In this document: positions 26,390 to 34,380 of the stretch, piece by piece | How positions within the stretch are numbered: the first letter of the stretch is position 1 | Layout of the letters: each line of letters begins with the position of its first letter | Notes under the pieces: generated by a model | Told to the model about the DNA's origin: nothing | Database searches by the model: none | Seen by the model: the letters and a program-made list of their open reading frames with translations, nothing else | Translations under genes and position numbers: made by a program | NCBI GenBank assembly: GCA_945905295.1 | Contig: CAMDPX010000016.1 | Span: 1 to 53,197 of the forward strand | Length of the DNA stretch: 53,197 bases | DNA from: Planctomyces sp. SH-PL62 | Lineage (GTDB): Bacteria; Planctomycetota; Planctomycetia; Planctomycetales; Planctomycetaceae | Direction: 5' to 3'

Positions 26390-26941
26390 TTAGTTCAGAA
26401 TCTTCTTGGTGTCTGCGATGATGGCCTTGGCGCTGGCAGTCTTGTACTCGCCCTTGGCGAAGGCGTGGCTGGCTTTCACGTCCCCTTCAACCCACATCGT
26501 GACGGTCAGGTTGGCCTTCTCGGCGATCTTGTAGCCTTCCGGGCCGGCGACGCCGTCGAAGACCGTCAGCGGGACGTTCTTCAAGCCTTGCTTCTTGGCG
26601 ATGTCCTTCAGCGTGGCTTCGTCCTTGTCCGGATCGTTTGTCAGCAGCGTGACGAACGCGGCCATCTTCTTCTCTTCGTTCTTGCCGACCAAATCATCAA
26701 TCTGCTTGACGAGGGCGACGACTTCCGGGGTCATCTCGCGAGCGAAGATGTTGACCACCGGACGAGCACCATACTTGCAGCGATAGCACAGCGACTTGCC
26801 CTCGCTGGGACCGGTGACGTCTTTGACGTTGTATGCGGGGATGTCATCTCCTGGTTGCAGACCGGACTTCAGTTCGGCCGCGATCAACGCACCGGCGAAC
26901 ATCGCGCTCGCCACGAAAGCCACAGACAGAATTCGACGCAT
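26390..26941 (-). CDS. Exported thioredoxin-fold-like protein
   Basis: A 183-residue protein with a clear Sec signal peptide (about 1-22, ending LIAAE). The mature part starts with GLQPGDDIPAYNVKDVTGP, like AhpC/TSA or redoxin domains, then LCYRCKYGARPVVNIFA, which holds a Cys-x-x-Cys pair at the place of the redox centre. The rest (TLLTNDPDKDEATLKDIAKK) fits a thioredoxin-like fold. A periplasmic redox role is an inference. AAGGAG seven bases before the ATG supports the start. A REP pair lies just after the stop and a composite repeat lies upstream. Confidence 0.78.
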   Translation of the reverse strand: MRRILSVAFVASAMFAGALIAAELKSGLQPGDDIPAYNVKDVTGPSEGKSLCYRCKYGARPVVNIFAREMTPEVVALVKQIDDLVGKNEEKKMAAFVTLLTNDPDKDEATLKDIAKKQGLKNVPLTVFDGVAGPEGYKIAEKANLTVTMWVEGDVKASHAFAKGEYKTASAKAIIADTKKILN

Positions 26942-26993
26942 CTTGAGTCTCCTTGGGGTTGAGAAACGAAACCTGGAACAGACAGTGTTTTAC

Positions 26994-27155
26994 GTAGCCT
27001 GACTCTCCGAGTAGGGAGTCGAGGTTCGCAATCACCCGACTCGGAGAGGCTGTGAAGTTTTCGTGGAGCACGTTTTCAACGTGCTCGAAAACAGGCTGAT
27101 TGGGCACGTTGAAAACGTGCCCCACGTCATTTATTCACAGGCTCGGAGAGTCAGG
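26994..27155. repeat. Composite repeat: GTAGCCTGACTCTCCGAG element with another REP pair nested inside
   Basis: GCCTGACTCTCCGAG (26997-27011, preceded by GTA) is perfectly complementary to CTCGGAGAGTCAGGC (27141-27155). A third related unit, ACTCGGAGAGGCT, lies at about 27039-27051. Between them sits the separate GTGG-type pair at 27063-27125. Confidence 0.8.
27063..27125. repeat. GTGG-type REP pair
   Basis: GTGG-AGCACGTTTTCAACGTGCTC (27063-27086) faces GGGCACGTTGAAAACGTGCC-CCAC (27102-27125). Each half is a GTGG tetranucleotide plus a hairpin. Confidence 0.9.
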
Positions 27156-27165
27156 CGACGGCAGC

Positions 27166-27948
27166 TTACTCGCTGGACGTCGCCGGACGCGACGCTCCGG
27201 CCTTGGTCTTCTCGAACAGGACGATGTGCTGCCACGGCAGGACACCGATGGTCTTCGTCCATTTCAAGCGGAATTCCGGCTGTGAAACTTCTTTCTTCAC
27301 CTGCGCCTCGGTCATCTTGTGGACCAGCTTGATCGGGACGTCCGGGTCTTCTTTCCGGTATTCGACAAATGCCACTCGGCCGCCGGTCTTCAGCGACTTC
27401 GAGATGTCGAGCATCATCTCGTAGGGGAACTCCAGCTCGTGATAGACATCGACCATGATGGCGAGATCCACGGATTCCGCCTTGAGTGCGGTCGTCTTCT
27501 GCGTCCCTTTGACCGGCTCGACGTTGGTGATCTTCAGCTTCTTGATGTTGTCGCGCAGGCGATCAAGCATCTCTTGCTGGACATCAACCGCCAGCACTTT
27601 GCCCTCCGGCAAAACCTTCTCGGCCATCAGCACGCTGATGACGCCGCTCCCCGCGCCGATGTCGGCCACGACCATCCCCGGCTTGAGATCCAGCGACTTG
27701 ATCAGCAGCGTGAGTTTTTCTTCCTTCTCGCGGACCGCCCGTTCGAGCCATTCGGCCCCCTGACCGCCGGGGCCGAAGCCCATCACATGCGCGATCTCGC
27801 GATCCATGTAAAACTTGCCGATGCCGTTCGGGTCGTGATCCTTGCGGATCTCGTAACGCAATTCGCCCGGCTGGGCTGGCTCATCGGCCTGCAAAAACAT
27901 CGGCATCCACACCAGAGCGAACAGCAATCCAAGCTGGCGAAAGGGCAT
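27166..27948 (-). CDS. Exported class I SAM-dependent methyltransferase
   Basis: A 260-residue protein with the SAM-binding motif VADIGAGSGVIS (motif I), LAVDVQQEMLDRL (motif II) and SVDLAIMVDVYHEL (motif IV). Unusually it begins with a typical Sec signal peptide (MPFRQLGLLFALVWMPMFLQ, cleavage near QADEP), which would place a SAM-using enzyme outside the cytoplasm. AAGGAG seven bases before the ATG at 27948 decides this start; the longer frame continues through the repeat at 27976-28062. It lies in a same-strand row after a peptidase and a membrane protein. The substrate is unknown. Confidence 0.83.
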   Translation of the reverse strand: MPFRQLGLLFALVWMPMFLQADEPAQPGELRYEIRKDHDPNGIGKFYMDREIAHVMGFGPGGQGAEWLERAVREKEEKLTLLIKSLDLKPGMVVADIGAGSGVISVLMAEKVLPEGKVLAVDVQQEMLDRLRDNIKKLKITNVEPVKGTQKTTALKAESVDLAIMVDVYHELEFPYEMMLDISKSLKTGGRVAFVEYRKEDPDVPIKLVHKMTEAQVKKEVSQPEFRLKWTKTIGVLPWQHIVLFEKTKAGASRPATSSE

Positions 27949-27975
27949 CGCGGAACTCCTTGATTTTTGATTGAC

Positions 27976-28062
27976 GGGGGCGGGAGTCTTTTTCAGGTCG
28001 GCCCACATTGCAATGACCGATCGAATTCCAACATGGCCGACCTGAAAAAGACTCCCGACCCC
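27976..28062. repeat. GGGGTCGGGAGTC-family inverted repeat (copy 1)
   Basis: 28-base arms (27976-28003 and 28035-28062) with one mismatch. The outer 20 bases are the family core and the inner arm continues GGTCGGCC. The spacer resembles that of copy 3 at 35295-35382. Confidence 0.95.
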
Positions 28063-28072
28063 TTCGCGTTCT

Positions 28073-29185
28073 CTACTTCGCCTGAATGACCGCCAGCAAA
28101 GCTTCGCGGTTTTCGCGCCAAGCGGTCGCGCCGCTGGCATCTGTGGGAACTTCCAGCGTGATGGTCGGCAGCTTGCGATCGACGCCAGCCCACGAACCAA
28201 AGCTGCCGGGAGTCGGATAACCGATCGACTTCAGCACGGCATATTGGTTGTGGATGCTCATGGTCTCTGCGAGTCGCTCGGCCGGACCGTCGAAGTTGTT
28301 GCCGTGTTTGCCACGCTGGATCGCATGCAGCGAGATGATCCGGTCGGGCTTCCAGTCGTCGATCAGTTGGATCAGCAACTGTGCCTCCGGTTCCGAGGCA
28401 GGTTCTTCTCCACCGAAGTAGCGTCCCTTCTTTCCGACCGCAAAGTTCTTGGCGGGGAAGTTGCGATTCAAGTCGATCTCACGCGCGTTGGCCCGCGTGC
28501 CGCGAGCGAGTCCATCCGGATTCGCGACCGGCATGATCGCGACGCGGCGACCGTAATACGCTTCCGAGTTCTTGGTCAGATGCTCGACGAGTTGATTCGC
28601 GACAAACGCCGTGTTGGCTTCGTCACCATGAATCGCGGCGAAGACCAGCGTCTTCGGACCGGTCGTGCCGAAGTAGTGTCCCACGATCGGCAGTCCGAGC
28701 ACCGACTTGCCCAACTGCCGCGTCTGCGGCCCGAAGGCTGGTAGAAGATCACCGGGCCGCAGCGATTCGCGAGCCGCGATTGCCACGACCTCAATCACCG
28801 AGGCCGGCTCGTCGGGAGCGACAATCGGTTCGATGGGAACGAGGTCCGCCTGCGGCACGGCTGGTGCCGAGACTGTCGGAGCGCGTGCCGCGATCGACTT
28901 TGCCGCGCGGCGCACTTTCGGCAATGGGCGATTCCAAACTCGACCAGTCGCCACGTTGCCAGGTGCAGGCTTTCCGTTGAGCCGCGAATACTCCCCCGGA
29001 TCGGATGGGTCAAAGTTGTACGGCGTGATCAGTGGCAGCGCGTCTGAGTTGGCTGTCGACGGTGAGTCCGGCTCGGTGGCCGACACACTCAGCGACGTGA
29101 CAAACAAAGAGGCCGCTGCAATCGCGGACAGCAGCAGACGCGCAACCGCTCGGCCACGCGGAAGAATCCAATCGAAGGGAATCAT
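28073..29185 (-). CDS. Exported M14-family zinc peptidase, murein peptide amidase (MpaA)-like
   Basis: A 370-residue protein with an N-terminal signal or anchor (about 14-36) and a Pro-rich linker to residue 135. The M14 peptidase domain has HGDE (zinc ligands His and Glu), NPDGLARGTRANAREIDLNR with RNFP following (substrate-binding Arg and Asn), SLHA (third zinc ligand) and TITLEVP (catalytic Glu). The order and the N-x-R-N-F motif match MpaA-type enzymes that cut the D-Glu/DAP bond of murein peptides, which fits the DAP signature in MurE. Seven bases separate it from the membrane protein gene upstream, suggesting one operon. Confidence 0.87.
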   Translation of the reverse strand: MIPFDWILPRGRAVARLLLSAIAAASLFVTSLSVSATEPDSPSTANSDALPLITPYNFDPSDPGEYSRLNGKPAPGNVATGRVWNRPLPKVRRAAKSIAARAPTVSAPAVPQADLVPIEPIVAPDEPASVIEVVAIAARESLRPGDLLPAFGPQTRQLGKSVLGLPIVGHYFGTTGPKTLVFAAIHGDEANTAFVANQLVEHLTKNSEAYYGRRVAIMPVANPDGLARGTRANAREIDLNRNFPAKNFAVGKKGRYFGGEEPASEPEAQLLIQLIDDWKPDRIISLHAIQRGKHGNNFDGPAERLAETMSIHNQYAVLKSIGYPTPGSFGSWAGVDRKLPTITLEVPTDASGATAWRENREALLAVIQAK

Positions 29186-29192
29186 GATCGGC

Positions 29193-30011
29193 TCACGCTC
29201 TAGGGGGTTGCGGAGCTTCCGTGCGAAATTCGACCTGCAAGGCTCCGAGCATCTTGGTGATCTGAGCCTCCTTGCGATTGATGTTGAGGACGTTATCCAG
29301 CACGAAGGCGCGCGGCTCGTTGGTCGGATGCAGAATCAGCCGGCCGGAGCGGAGCAGCATGTACTCGAACACGTCGTTGATCTCTTTGCTGATCCGCAAG
29401 TTCGGAGCGGAGAAGCGTTCCAAGTCGCTGAGGAATCCATGATGGTGCATCAGTTCGTTCGGGCGGACTTCCCAGTAATCAAACCGAGCCATGATCCACA
29501 CGACGATGTAAAGCAAGCTCAGAAACACTGCGAACAACATGTAGAAGTGAGCGTTCGCCCAAGGTTTCAAGGCATCGAAGAACTTCGACACGAATGGCAC
29601 CAGATCGGGGCGATTCGTGAAGAGCAGCACCGCCCCCATCCCTGTCGCCGCGAACCCAAAGAACAGGGTCAGAGACGTCGTCCTGGGGAAGTCGAAAGAG
29701 ATCACGACGAGGTTCACGGCGGTCAGCATCAGAAAGAACAACGTGATGAGTTCCGCCACGCGATGCCGCTCGCCACCGGGCATCGCGGTGTCGCCCAACA
29801 GCAGCATGATAAACCATGCCAGAATCGAGATGATGTAGGTCGGATACATAAACACGATCTTCGGGTACGAGACCAGATAGATCGAACTCGGAGCCTCTTC
29901 CCTGTCGCTGTCCGGCGGCGCGGTTGCAACGATCGGCTGAGTCGCACTGGCGGCAATCACAGGGGGGACAGGAATCGGGGCCGAGTCATTCGCGGGATTG
30001 TCAGTGCTCAT
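29193..30011 (-). CDS. Membrane protein of unknown function
   Basis: A 272-residue protein with a Pro/Ala-rich N-terminus, four hydrophobic segments (about 55-75, 85-105, 110-130, 153-173) and a cytoplasmic C-terminal domain with NELMHHHGFLSDLERF and AFVLDNVLNINRKEAQITKM. The C-terminal domain vaguely resembles bacterial PH-like domains, but I do not recognise the family. It is transcribed just ahead of the MpaA-like peptidase (7-base gap), so the two are probably co-expressed. Confidence 0.72.
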   Translation of the reverse strand: MSTDNPANDSAPIPVPPVIAASATQPIVATAPPDSDREEAPSSIYLVSYPKIVFMYPTYIISILAWFIMLLLGDTAMPGGERHRVAELITLFFLMLTAVNLVVISFDFPRTTSLTLFFGFAATGMGAVLLFTNRPDLVPFVSKFFDALKPWANAHFYMLFAVFLSLLYIVVWIMARFDYWEVRPNELMHHHGFLSDLERFSAPNLRISKEINDVFEYMLLRSGRLILHPTNEPRAFVLDNVLNINRKEAQITKMLGALQVEFRTEAPQPPRA

Positions 30012-30404
30012 AGAGTCGATCTTTGGCTAACGAATCGGGTGTTGCACGAGTTGCTGCCGCGAGCGATTCGCGGACCACAGCCAAACCTTGAAACATCAGT
30101 GGCTCCAACAATCTATCGAGCCAACCATGCGACGTGTAGTAGTGGGGCAGGTTTTTCGCCGATCCGCACCGCTTAGATTCCTTGAGGTCGGAAAGTCGTC
30201 GCGGCGGTGTCGAGTTTTGGCAGAGTCGCACACGGATGCGCTTCGCACACGGATGCGAGTGGCACACACGGATGAAGGCAGGGCGAACGATTTGTTAATC
30301 CGTGTGCGCCTCTCGCATCCGTGTGCGAAGTACCAGCGCATCACTTTCCTATTCGCAATCCAAGAGACGCCGTCACCGTCTTCGTGGTCTGAGGTCAATC
30401 CTCG
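30012..30404. other. Intergenic region between murJ and the membrane protein gene
   Basis: No gene is supported in 393 bases. It holds the large inverted repeat at 30226-30330 and presumably the promoter for the membrane protein/peptidase genes. Confidence 0.55.
30226..30330. repeat. Long inverted repeat with a CGCACACGGATGCG core
   Basis: 36-base arms (30241-30276 and 30295-30330) match with three mismatches. An extra direct copy of TCGCACACGGATGCG precedes the left arm at 30226-30240. Confidence 0.9.
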
Positions 30405-32114
30405 TTAGGACTCTTCGTGATGCCGGCGCAGCAGCATCCAAAATTCATCCAGTCGCAGAATCAAGGTCAGCACGGCATAGCTGACCAGCGCCGCCAGGAC
30501 CGTCGCGCCGAGTTGCAGCAAACGTCCCGAAGAATTGACGGCCTGTTCAGAAAACTGACGCAGCACCCACCACGCAATCGCCGTCATCGCCGCCGTGCCG
30601 ACGAAGGCTCGCCCGGCGTTGCTCGCCAGCGACCACCAAGGCAGCCGGCCAACGCGGCCTTGGATGAACAGCAAGCACAGTCCGAACTGCAAGATGCCGC
30701 ACAGCGAGGTGCTCAAGGCCAACCCGCGAGCACCGATCACGAAAATCAGACCGAAGTTCAGAATCAGATTCACCAGCACCACAAACAAGCCGATCTTCAG
30801 CGGAGTCATGCGGTCGCCGATCGCGTAGTAACCGCGCTGCACGATCAACAGACCGCAGAAGGCCCACACGCCCAAGCCGTAGGCGGCGATCATCTCAGCG
30901 ATCTGTCGAGCATTCGCCCCCGTGACATGGCCGCGCTGAAAGAGCACAACCGCGAGCGGTTCGGCCAGCAGCCACAAACCCGCGCTCGCTGGCATGCCAA
31001 TCACGAAGACCAATCGCAGCCCGAGCGCGAGGTCGTCTCGCAGGCGTTGCCAATCGCCGCGCTCCGCGTGCCGAGTCAGAATTGGAAAGATCACGGTTCC
31101 CAACGCGACTCCCAGAATGCCCAGCGGAAACTGATACAGCCGCTGGCCGAGATTCAATGCCGACGCCGTACCGAACTCCAGCGGTCTCCAGTCGGGCAAC
31201 ACGACGTCCAGCGGCCGAGACATCAAAAGCGCGATCAACGTGTCGCAAAACGTGTTGACCTGTGTGATCGACAAGCCCACGACGACCGGAGCCATCATTC
31301 GCAGCAGTTCGTGAATCCGTTCTCGCGCCGCGAGCCAATGACGGCTCGGACGAAAGCCCAACTGAATCAACTGCGGCCACGGAGCGGCCAACTGCAAGAA
31401 TCCAGTCAGCACGACGAAGCCCGCCAGCCAATGTGCCTGAGCTTCCGCCGTCAGATCGAATCGTTGCAGCACCCAAATCGCCGCCAGCGAACTGACGTTG
31501 AACAACACCGGCAACAGCGCGGGCCACGCAAAGCGACCCAGCGCGTTTAACACCGCGCCCATCTGCGCGGTCAGGCAGATTAACGGCAGGTACGGCAGCA
31601 TGATCGCCGTCAGCACGAGCCACAGTCGCAGTTCCGCGCTCAACGGCACCAGCCAAATCGTCGCAGCGAGCGCCAACTCCGCTATTGCGACCAACGCTGT
31701 CAGCCAGAGTCCGAGCCACACGAAGACCGAGCTGGCCAACTGCATGGCCTCGTCTCGTCCATGTTGTTCTTGCTCGCGCACGAAGAGCGGCGTGAATGCC
31801 GCGCTCAACGCCCCTTCGCCGAACAACGCCCGTGCGAGATTCGGAATGCGAAACGCTCCCACGAACGCATCCGACACCGGGCTGAGTCCCCACAGTCCCG
31901 CGATGGCCGTCTCGCGAATGAAGCCGAGAACTCGGCTGAGCAGCGTGCAGAGGCTGACGATTCGCAGTCCGGAGAAGAGTCCGCCAACATTCTGGCGAGC
32001 GGGGGGCGTCAGCCCCCCGGTGATGTTCGAGGCTGGCTGAGAATCAACCGGGGGGCTGACGCCCCCCGCTCGCCTGTTTTGGTGGTTGTCGGCCGACTCG
32101 TCACGATCCGTCAT
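30405..32114 (-). CDS. murJ: Lipid II flippase MurJ (MviN)
   Basis: A 569-residue membrane protein with fourteen or so hydrophobic segments. It starts its conserved part at LCTLLSRVLGFIRETAIAG (about residue 53) and continues with the family's DAFVGAFRIPNLARALFGEG and GALSAAFTPLF. MurJ moves lipid II across the cytoplasmic membrane and complements the murE-murF-mraY set at the left end. About 50 residues precede the first helix; residues about 14-41 are encoded by an inverted repeat (31995-32073). No other start lies between the repeat and the first helix, and GGAG nine bases before the ATG at 32114 supports translation through it. It is 15 bases after the upstream small gene. Confidence 0.94.
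   Translation of the reverse strand: MTDRDESADNHQNRRAGGVSPPVDSQPASNITGGLTPPARQNVGGLFSGLRIVSLCTLLSRVLGFIRETAIAGLWGLSPVSDAFVGAFRIPNLARALFGEGALSAAFTPLFVREQEQHGRDEAMQLASSVFVWLGLWLTALVAIAELALAATIWLVPLSAELRLWLVLTAIMLPYLPLICLTAQMGAVLNALGRFAWPALLPVLFNVSSLAAIWVLQRFDLTAEAQAHWLAGFVVLTGFLQLAAPWPQLIQLGFRPSRHWLAARERIHELLRMMAPVVVGLSITQVNTFCDTLIALLMSRPLDVVLPDWRPLEFGTASALNLGQRLYQFPLGILGVALGTVIFPILTRHAERGDWQRLRDDLALGLRLVFVIGMPASAGLWLLAEPLAVVLFQRGHVTGANARQIAEMIAAYGLGVWAFCGLLIVQRGYYAIGDRMTPLKIGLFVVLVNLILNFGLIFVIGARGLALSTSLCGILQFGLCLLFIQGRVGRLPWWSLASNAGRAFVGTAAMTAIAWWVLRQFSEQAVNSSGRLLQLGATVLAALVSYAVLTLILRLDEFWMLLRRHHEES
31995..32073. repeat. Inverted repeat, GCGAGCGGGG...CCCCCCGGT family, inside the murJ coding region
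   Basis: Perfect 27-base arms (31995-32021 and 32047-32073) around a 25-base spacer. It is translated as AGGVSPP...GGLTPPAR in MurJ. A second copy lies in another coding region at 50996-51072. Confidence 0.95.
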
Positions 32115-32129
32115 GCTGGAGCACTCCGC

Positions 32130-32543
32130 TCACGTGACGAGCGGACTCAGCCGGGCCTCGTTGATGCCGAGCGCCAAGAGCACCACGCTCACGCGCTCGA
32201 TCGGCCAGCCGCTTCCGTGCGCACACCAATAAATTTCCAGGTTCTCTTGGCCGTCCCAATACTGATGGATCACTTGCCGCTCAACATCGTCGCGCGGGTC
32301 CGTCACCGTGTTGAATTGCTGCCGAGGAAACTCACGGAAGCACTGCCGTCCGGTCAGGTGCAGCCAGTGGCACCAGCGACAACAGCGTTTGAAGTGTCGC
32401 CGGTTCCAGTCCTTGATCGCCGCCGGTCCTAAATCTCGCCCATGCTTTTCGCTTTCAATCCATTTGTGGCGGAAGGCTTCTTGCCACGCTTGGTCATAGA
32501 CACTCGCCGGAACGGACGCCTGAGAACGACACATGCCTCGCAC
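32130..32543 (-). CDS. Small hypothetical protein, planctomycete type
   Basis: A 137-residue soluble protein rich in Trp, Arg and Cys, with AWQEAFRHKWIESEKHGRDL near the N-terminus and CCRWCHWLHLTGRQCF in the middle. The first motif is familiar to me from short planctomycete proteins of unknown function, but I cannot name a domain. The final third (VIHQYWDGQENLEIYWC) looks like a separate small beta unit. It ends 15 bases before murJ on the same strand, so co-transcription is likely. Confidence 0.62.
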   Translation of the reverse strand: MRGMCRSQASVPASVYDQAWQEAFRHKWIESEKHGRDLGPAAIKDWNRRHFKRCCRWCHWLHLTGRQCFREFPRQQFNTVTDPRDDVERQVIHQYWDGQENLEIYWCAHGSGWPIERVSVVLLALGINEARLSPLVT

Positions 32544-32680
32544 CTCTCACCAGGATGTGCCGCATCGCACCGGTTTCCGAACCGTCTGCGAAGAGCACTC
32601 TCGCAATCGTCAGAATCGAAGCCATTGAAGGGGGCGGGTTATACCGGTGACGAGAAGTGCTCTCAAGCTGCGATTGCTAA

Positions 32681-32768
32681 GGGGTCGGGAGTCTTTTTCA
32701 TGCCGCACCACACCAGTCAAACAATTCAGAGAACTCTCAACGGCGGCATGAAAAAGACTCCCGACCCC
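32681..32768. repeat. GGGGTCGGGAGTC-family inverted repeat (copy 2)
   Basis: Perfect 26-base arms (32681-32706 and 32743-32768). The inner part of the arm continues TGCCGC, as in copy 5. It lies seven bases after the stop of the M24-like gene. Confidence 0.96.
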
Positions 32769-32774
32769 GTCGCG

Positions 32775-33935
32775 TCAAACCGTGCGTTGCAGGATGTCGG
32801 GCCGCAGGATCGCGGTCCCTTTGACATCGACTTTGGTCATCGGCCATTGCTCGGTCGGCGTGAGCACTTCCAATCCGTTCGGACCGATCAGCATTGTGTC
32901 GCCGATGCTGACGGGGCCGACCGACGGATGCCAGAACATGGCCATGCCGGGCCGCAGCATGAAGTCGCTGTTCGGCGTCAAACGGACTTCGCACGGTTGA
33001 TAGCCGACGACCTCCGCTTGTTCCGCGAACTCCCATTCCTCGGAGTGCCCGAACTTTTCGTAGATGCGAGCCACGCGCTTCCACGTTTCGCTCATCTCCC
33101 ACCCGGCCTGAGAGAAGAACATGCCCGTCGCCTGAGTCATCAGGGCGATCTGATACGCCGCCCGCAACTCGTCGGGAATGACTCCGAAGCAAACCGTACG
33201 AGTGACCGCCGCGCACAGTCCCTCGCGGCGACCGATCACGGTGAGCGAACAGAAGCGTTCGACCGGATCACTGCTGGGGATCCAATGGCGGAACCGTTGC
33301 GAGATCCCGTCGCCGCAAACTTGCAGCCGTTCTGGAATGACCTTGTGCTTGAGCAATCGATGCGACAACTGCCCCGCGATTTCCGCTTCCGTGACGCCAT
33401 GCGCGAAGTGACGAGCCGTCGCCTCCACCGCGTGCGCCACTTGCAATCCGAGATCTCGCAGCCGTTCGCACTCCAGCGAATTCAACGGCAGTCGCAGGTT
33501 GAGCAACTTCTCTGAAACATCGGTGGTCCGTCCGAAGCCAGTATCGCTGGCGACGACTCGGCCGCGGCACAGATCTTCCACCAGGACAGAATGGAGTTCG
33601 TGCCACGGACGTTCTTTGAGTTGAAAGCCGAGTCCTGCCAGCGTCCCTTCAAAGATCTGTCCGGATTCAATGTTGTTGGTCAGGACCACGCGAGCTTCCG
33701 GCATCAGGAACAGCGACGCCGTGGTTTCCGATGAGCCTTGCCGAGTGAAGTCCGCCCCGCTGGTCAACCAAGCCAAATTGCACGGCCGCTGCAACAACAG
33801 CGCGGAGCAACGATTCTCTTTGAGAAACTGAGCGACTTGCCGGTGTTTCTGGTCGATGTCGCCGGCCCGCTCGGGACTGATCACCGGAAGTTCGCCGGAT
33901 GACTGGAACGGAGGAGGTTCGACCAAACTTGTCAT
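32775..33935 (-). CDS. M24 (creatinase/Xaa-Pro peptidase)-fold protein, probably without catalytic metals
   Basis: A 386-residue protein with a creatinase-type N-terminal domain (LQRPCNLAWLTSGADFTRQG) and a C-terminal pita-bread-like domain (LNSLECERLRDLGLQVAHAV; HGVTEAEIAGQLSHRLL). Where active M24 enzymes have D-x-G...D-I-T-R-T, this has VIGRREGLCAAVTRT, so both metal-binding Asp are missing. The later GHGLG..HE..P region is replaced by VVGYQPCEVRL, and the final Glu region reads SIGDTMLIG. It is thus probably a non-catalytic homologue or a binding protein. ATG 33935 is preferred; the longer frame reaches into the repeat at 34076-34202. Confidence 0.75.
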   Translation of the reverse strand: MTSLVEPPPFQSSGELPVISPERAGDIDQKHRQVAQFLKENRCSALLLQRPCNLAWLTSGADFTRQGSSETTASLFLMPEARVVLTNNIESGQIFEGTLAGLGFQLKERPWHELHSVLVEDLCRGRVVASDTGFGRTTDVSEKLLNLRLPLNSLECERLRDLGLQVAHAVEATARHFAHGVTEAEIAGQLSHRLLKHKVIPERLQVCGDGISQRFRHWIPSSDPVERFCSLTVIGRREGLCAAVTRTVCFGVIPDELRAAYQIALMTQATGMFFSQAGWEMSETWKRVARIYEKFGHSEEWEFAEQAEVVGYQPCEVRLTPNSDFMLRPGMAMFWHPSVGPVSIGDTMLIGPNGLEVLTPTEQWPMTKVDVKGTAILRPDILQRTV

Positions 33936-34380
33936 GACGACTTCCCGCGCGGAACGCGTTCGGGATGAGAGGATGCCGCTCAGAAGATACCAGCAGAATT
34001 TTTGAGCCGATAGGATTTTCGCTCGCGATGGTGACTCTGCTATGTCATCTCGGCCGATTCTGCCGGTCTCAGTCAGGGGGCAGGTCTTCAAATTTCATTT
34101 TTGGCGTCGCGCATTGCGTGCGATGTGGGTTGGAATGCCGGTGTGAGCAGCGAGTCAGGGGCGGATTGCAGGGCCAAAAATGAAATTTGAAGACCTGACC
34201 CCGGCTCTCCGTCCGCCCTCACCTTCGGCACAATCGCGACAATCCGTAAAGTCTGCCAAGTCTCCAAGACGATGAATGAGGGTAGCCGCCGCGAATTTCG
34301 TGTGGCGGGGACTCCGTGGGTGATGTCGAGGCCATGTTGGATCACTCGCTGCCACTCGCTACCGCGTCTTGAGGAACGTC
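33936..34380. other. Divergent intergenic region between the M24-like and lipoprotein genes
   Basis: No gene is supported in these 445 bases. It contains the GGGGTCAGGTC-family repeat at 34076-34202 and must hold two divergent promoters, not identified. Confidence 0.5.
34076..34202. repeat. GGGGTCAGGTCTTCAAATTTC-family inverted repeat (copy 1)
   Basis: 30-base arms (34076-34105 and 34173-34202) with one mismatch around a 67-base spacer. The spacer resembles that of the second copy at 40342-40468. Confidence 0.95.

Noticed and set aside
27949-28200. N-terminal extension of the methyltransferase frame upstream of 27948
   Set aside because: It reads through the repeat at 27976-28062 and into the next gene; the signal peptide and AAGGAG mark 27948 as the start.
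32442-33515. Plus-strand open frame containing MPHHTSQTIQ and MKKTPDP text
   Set aside because: It only strings together the repeat at 32681-32768 and the antisense of the M24-like gene.
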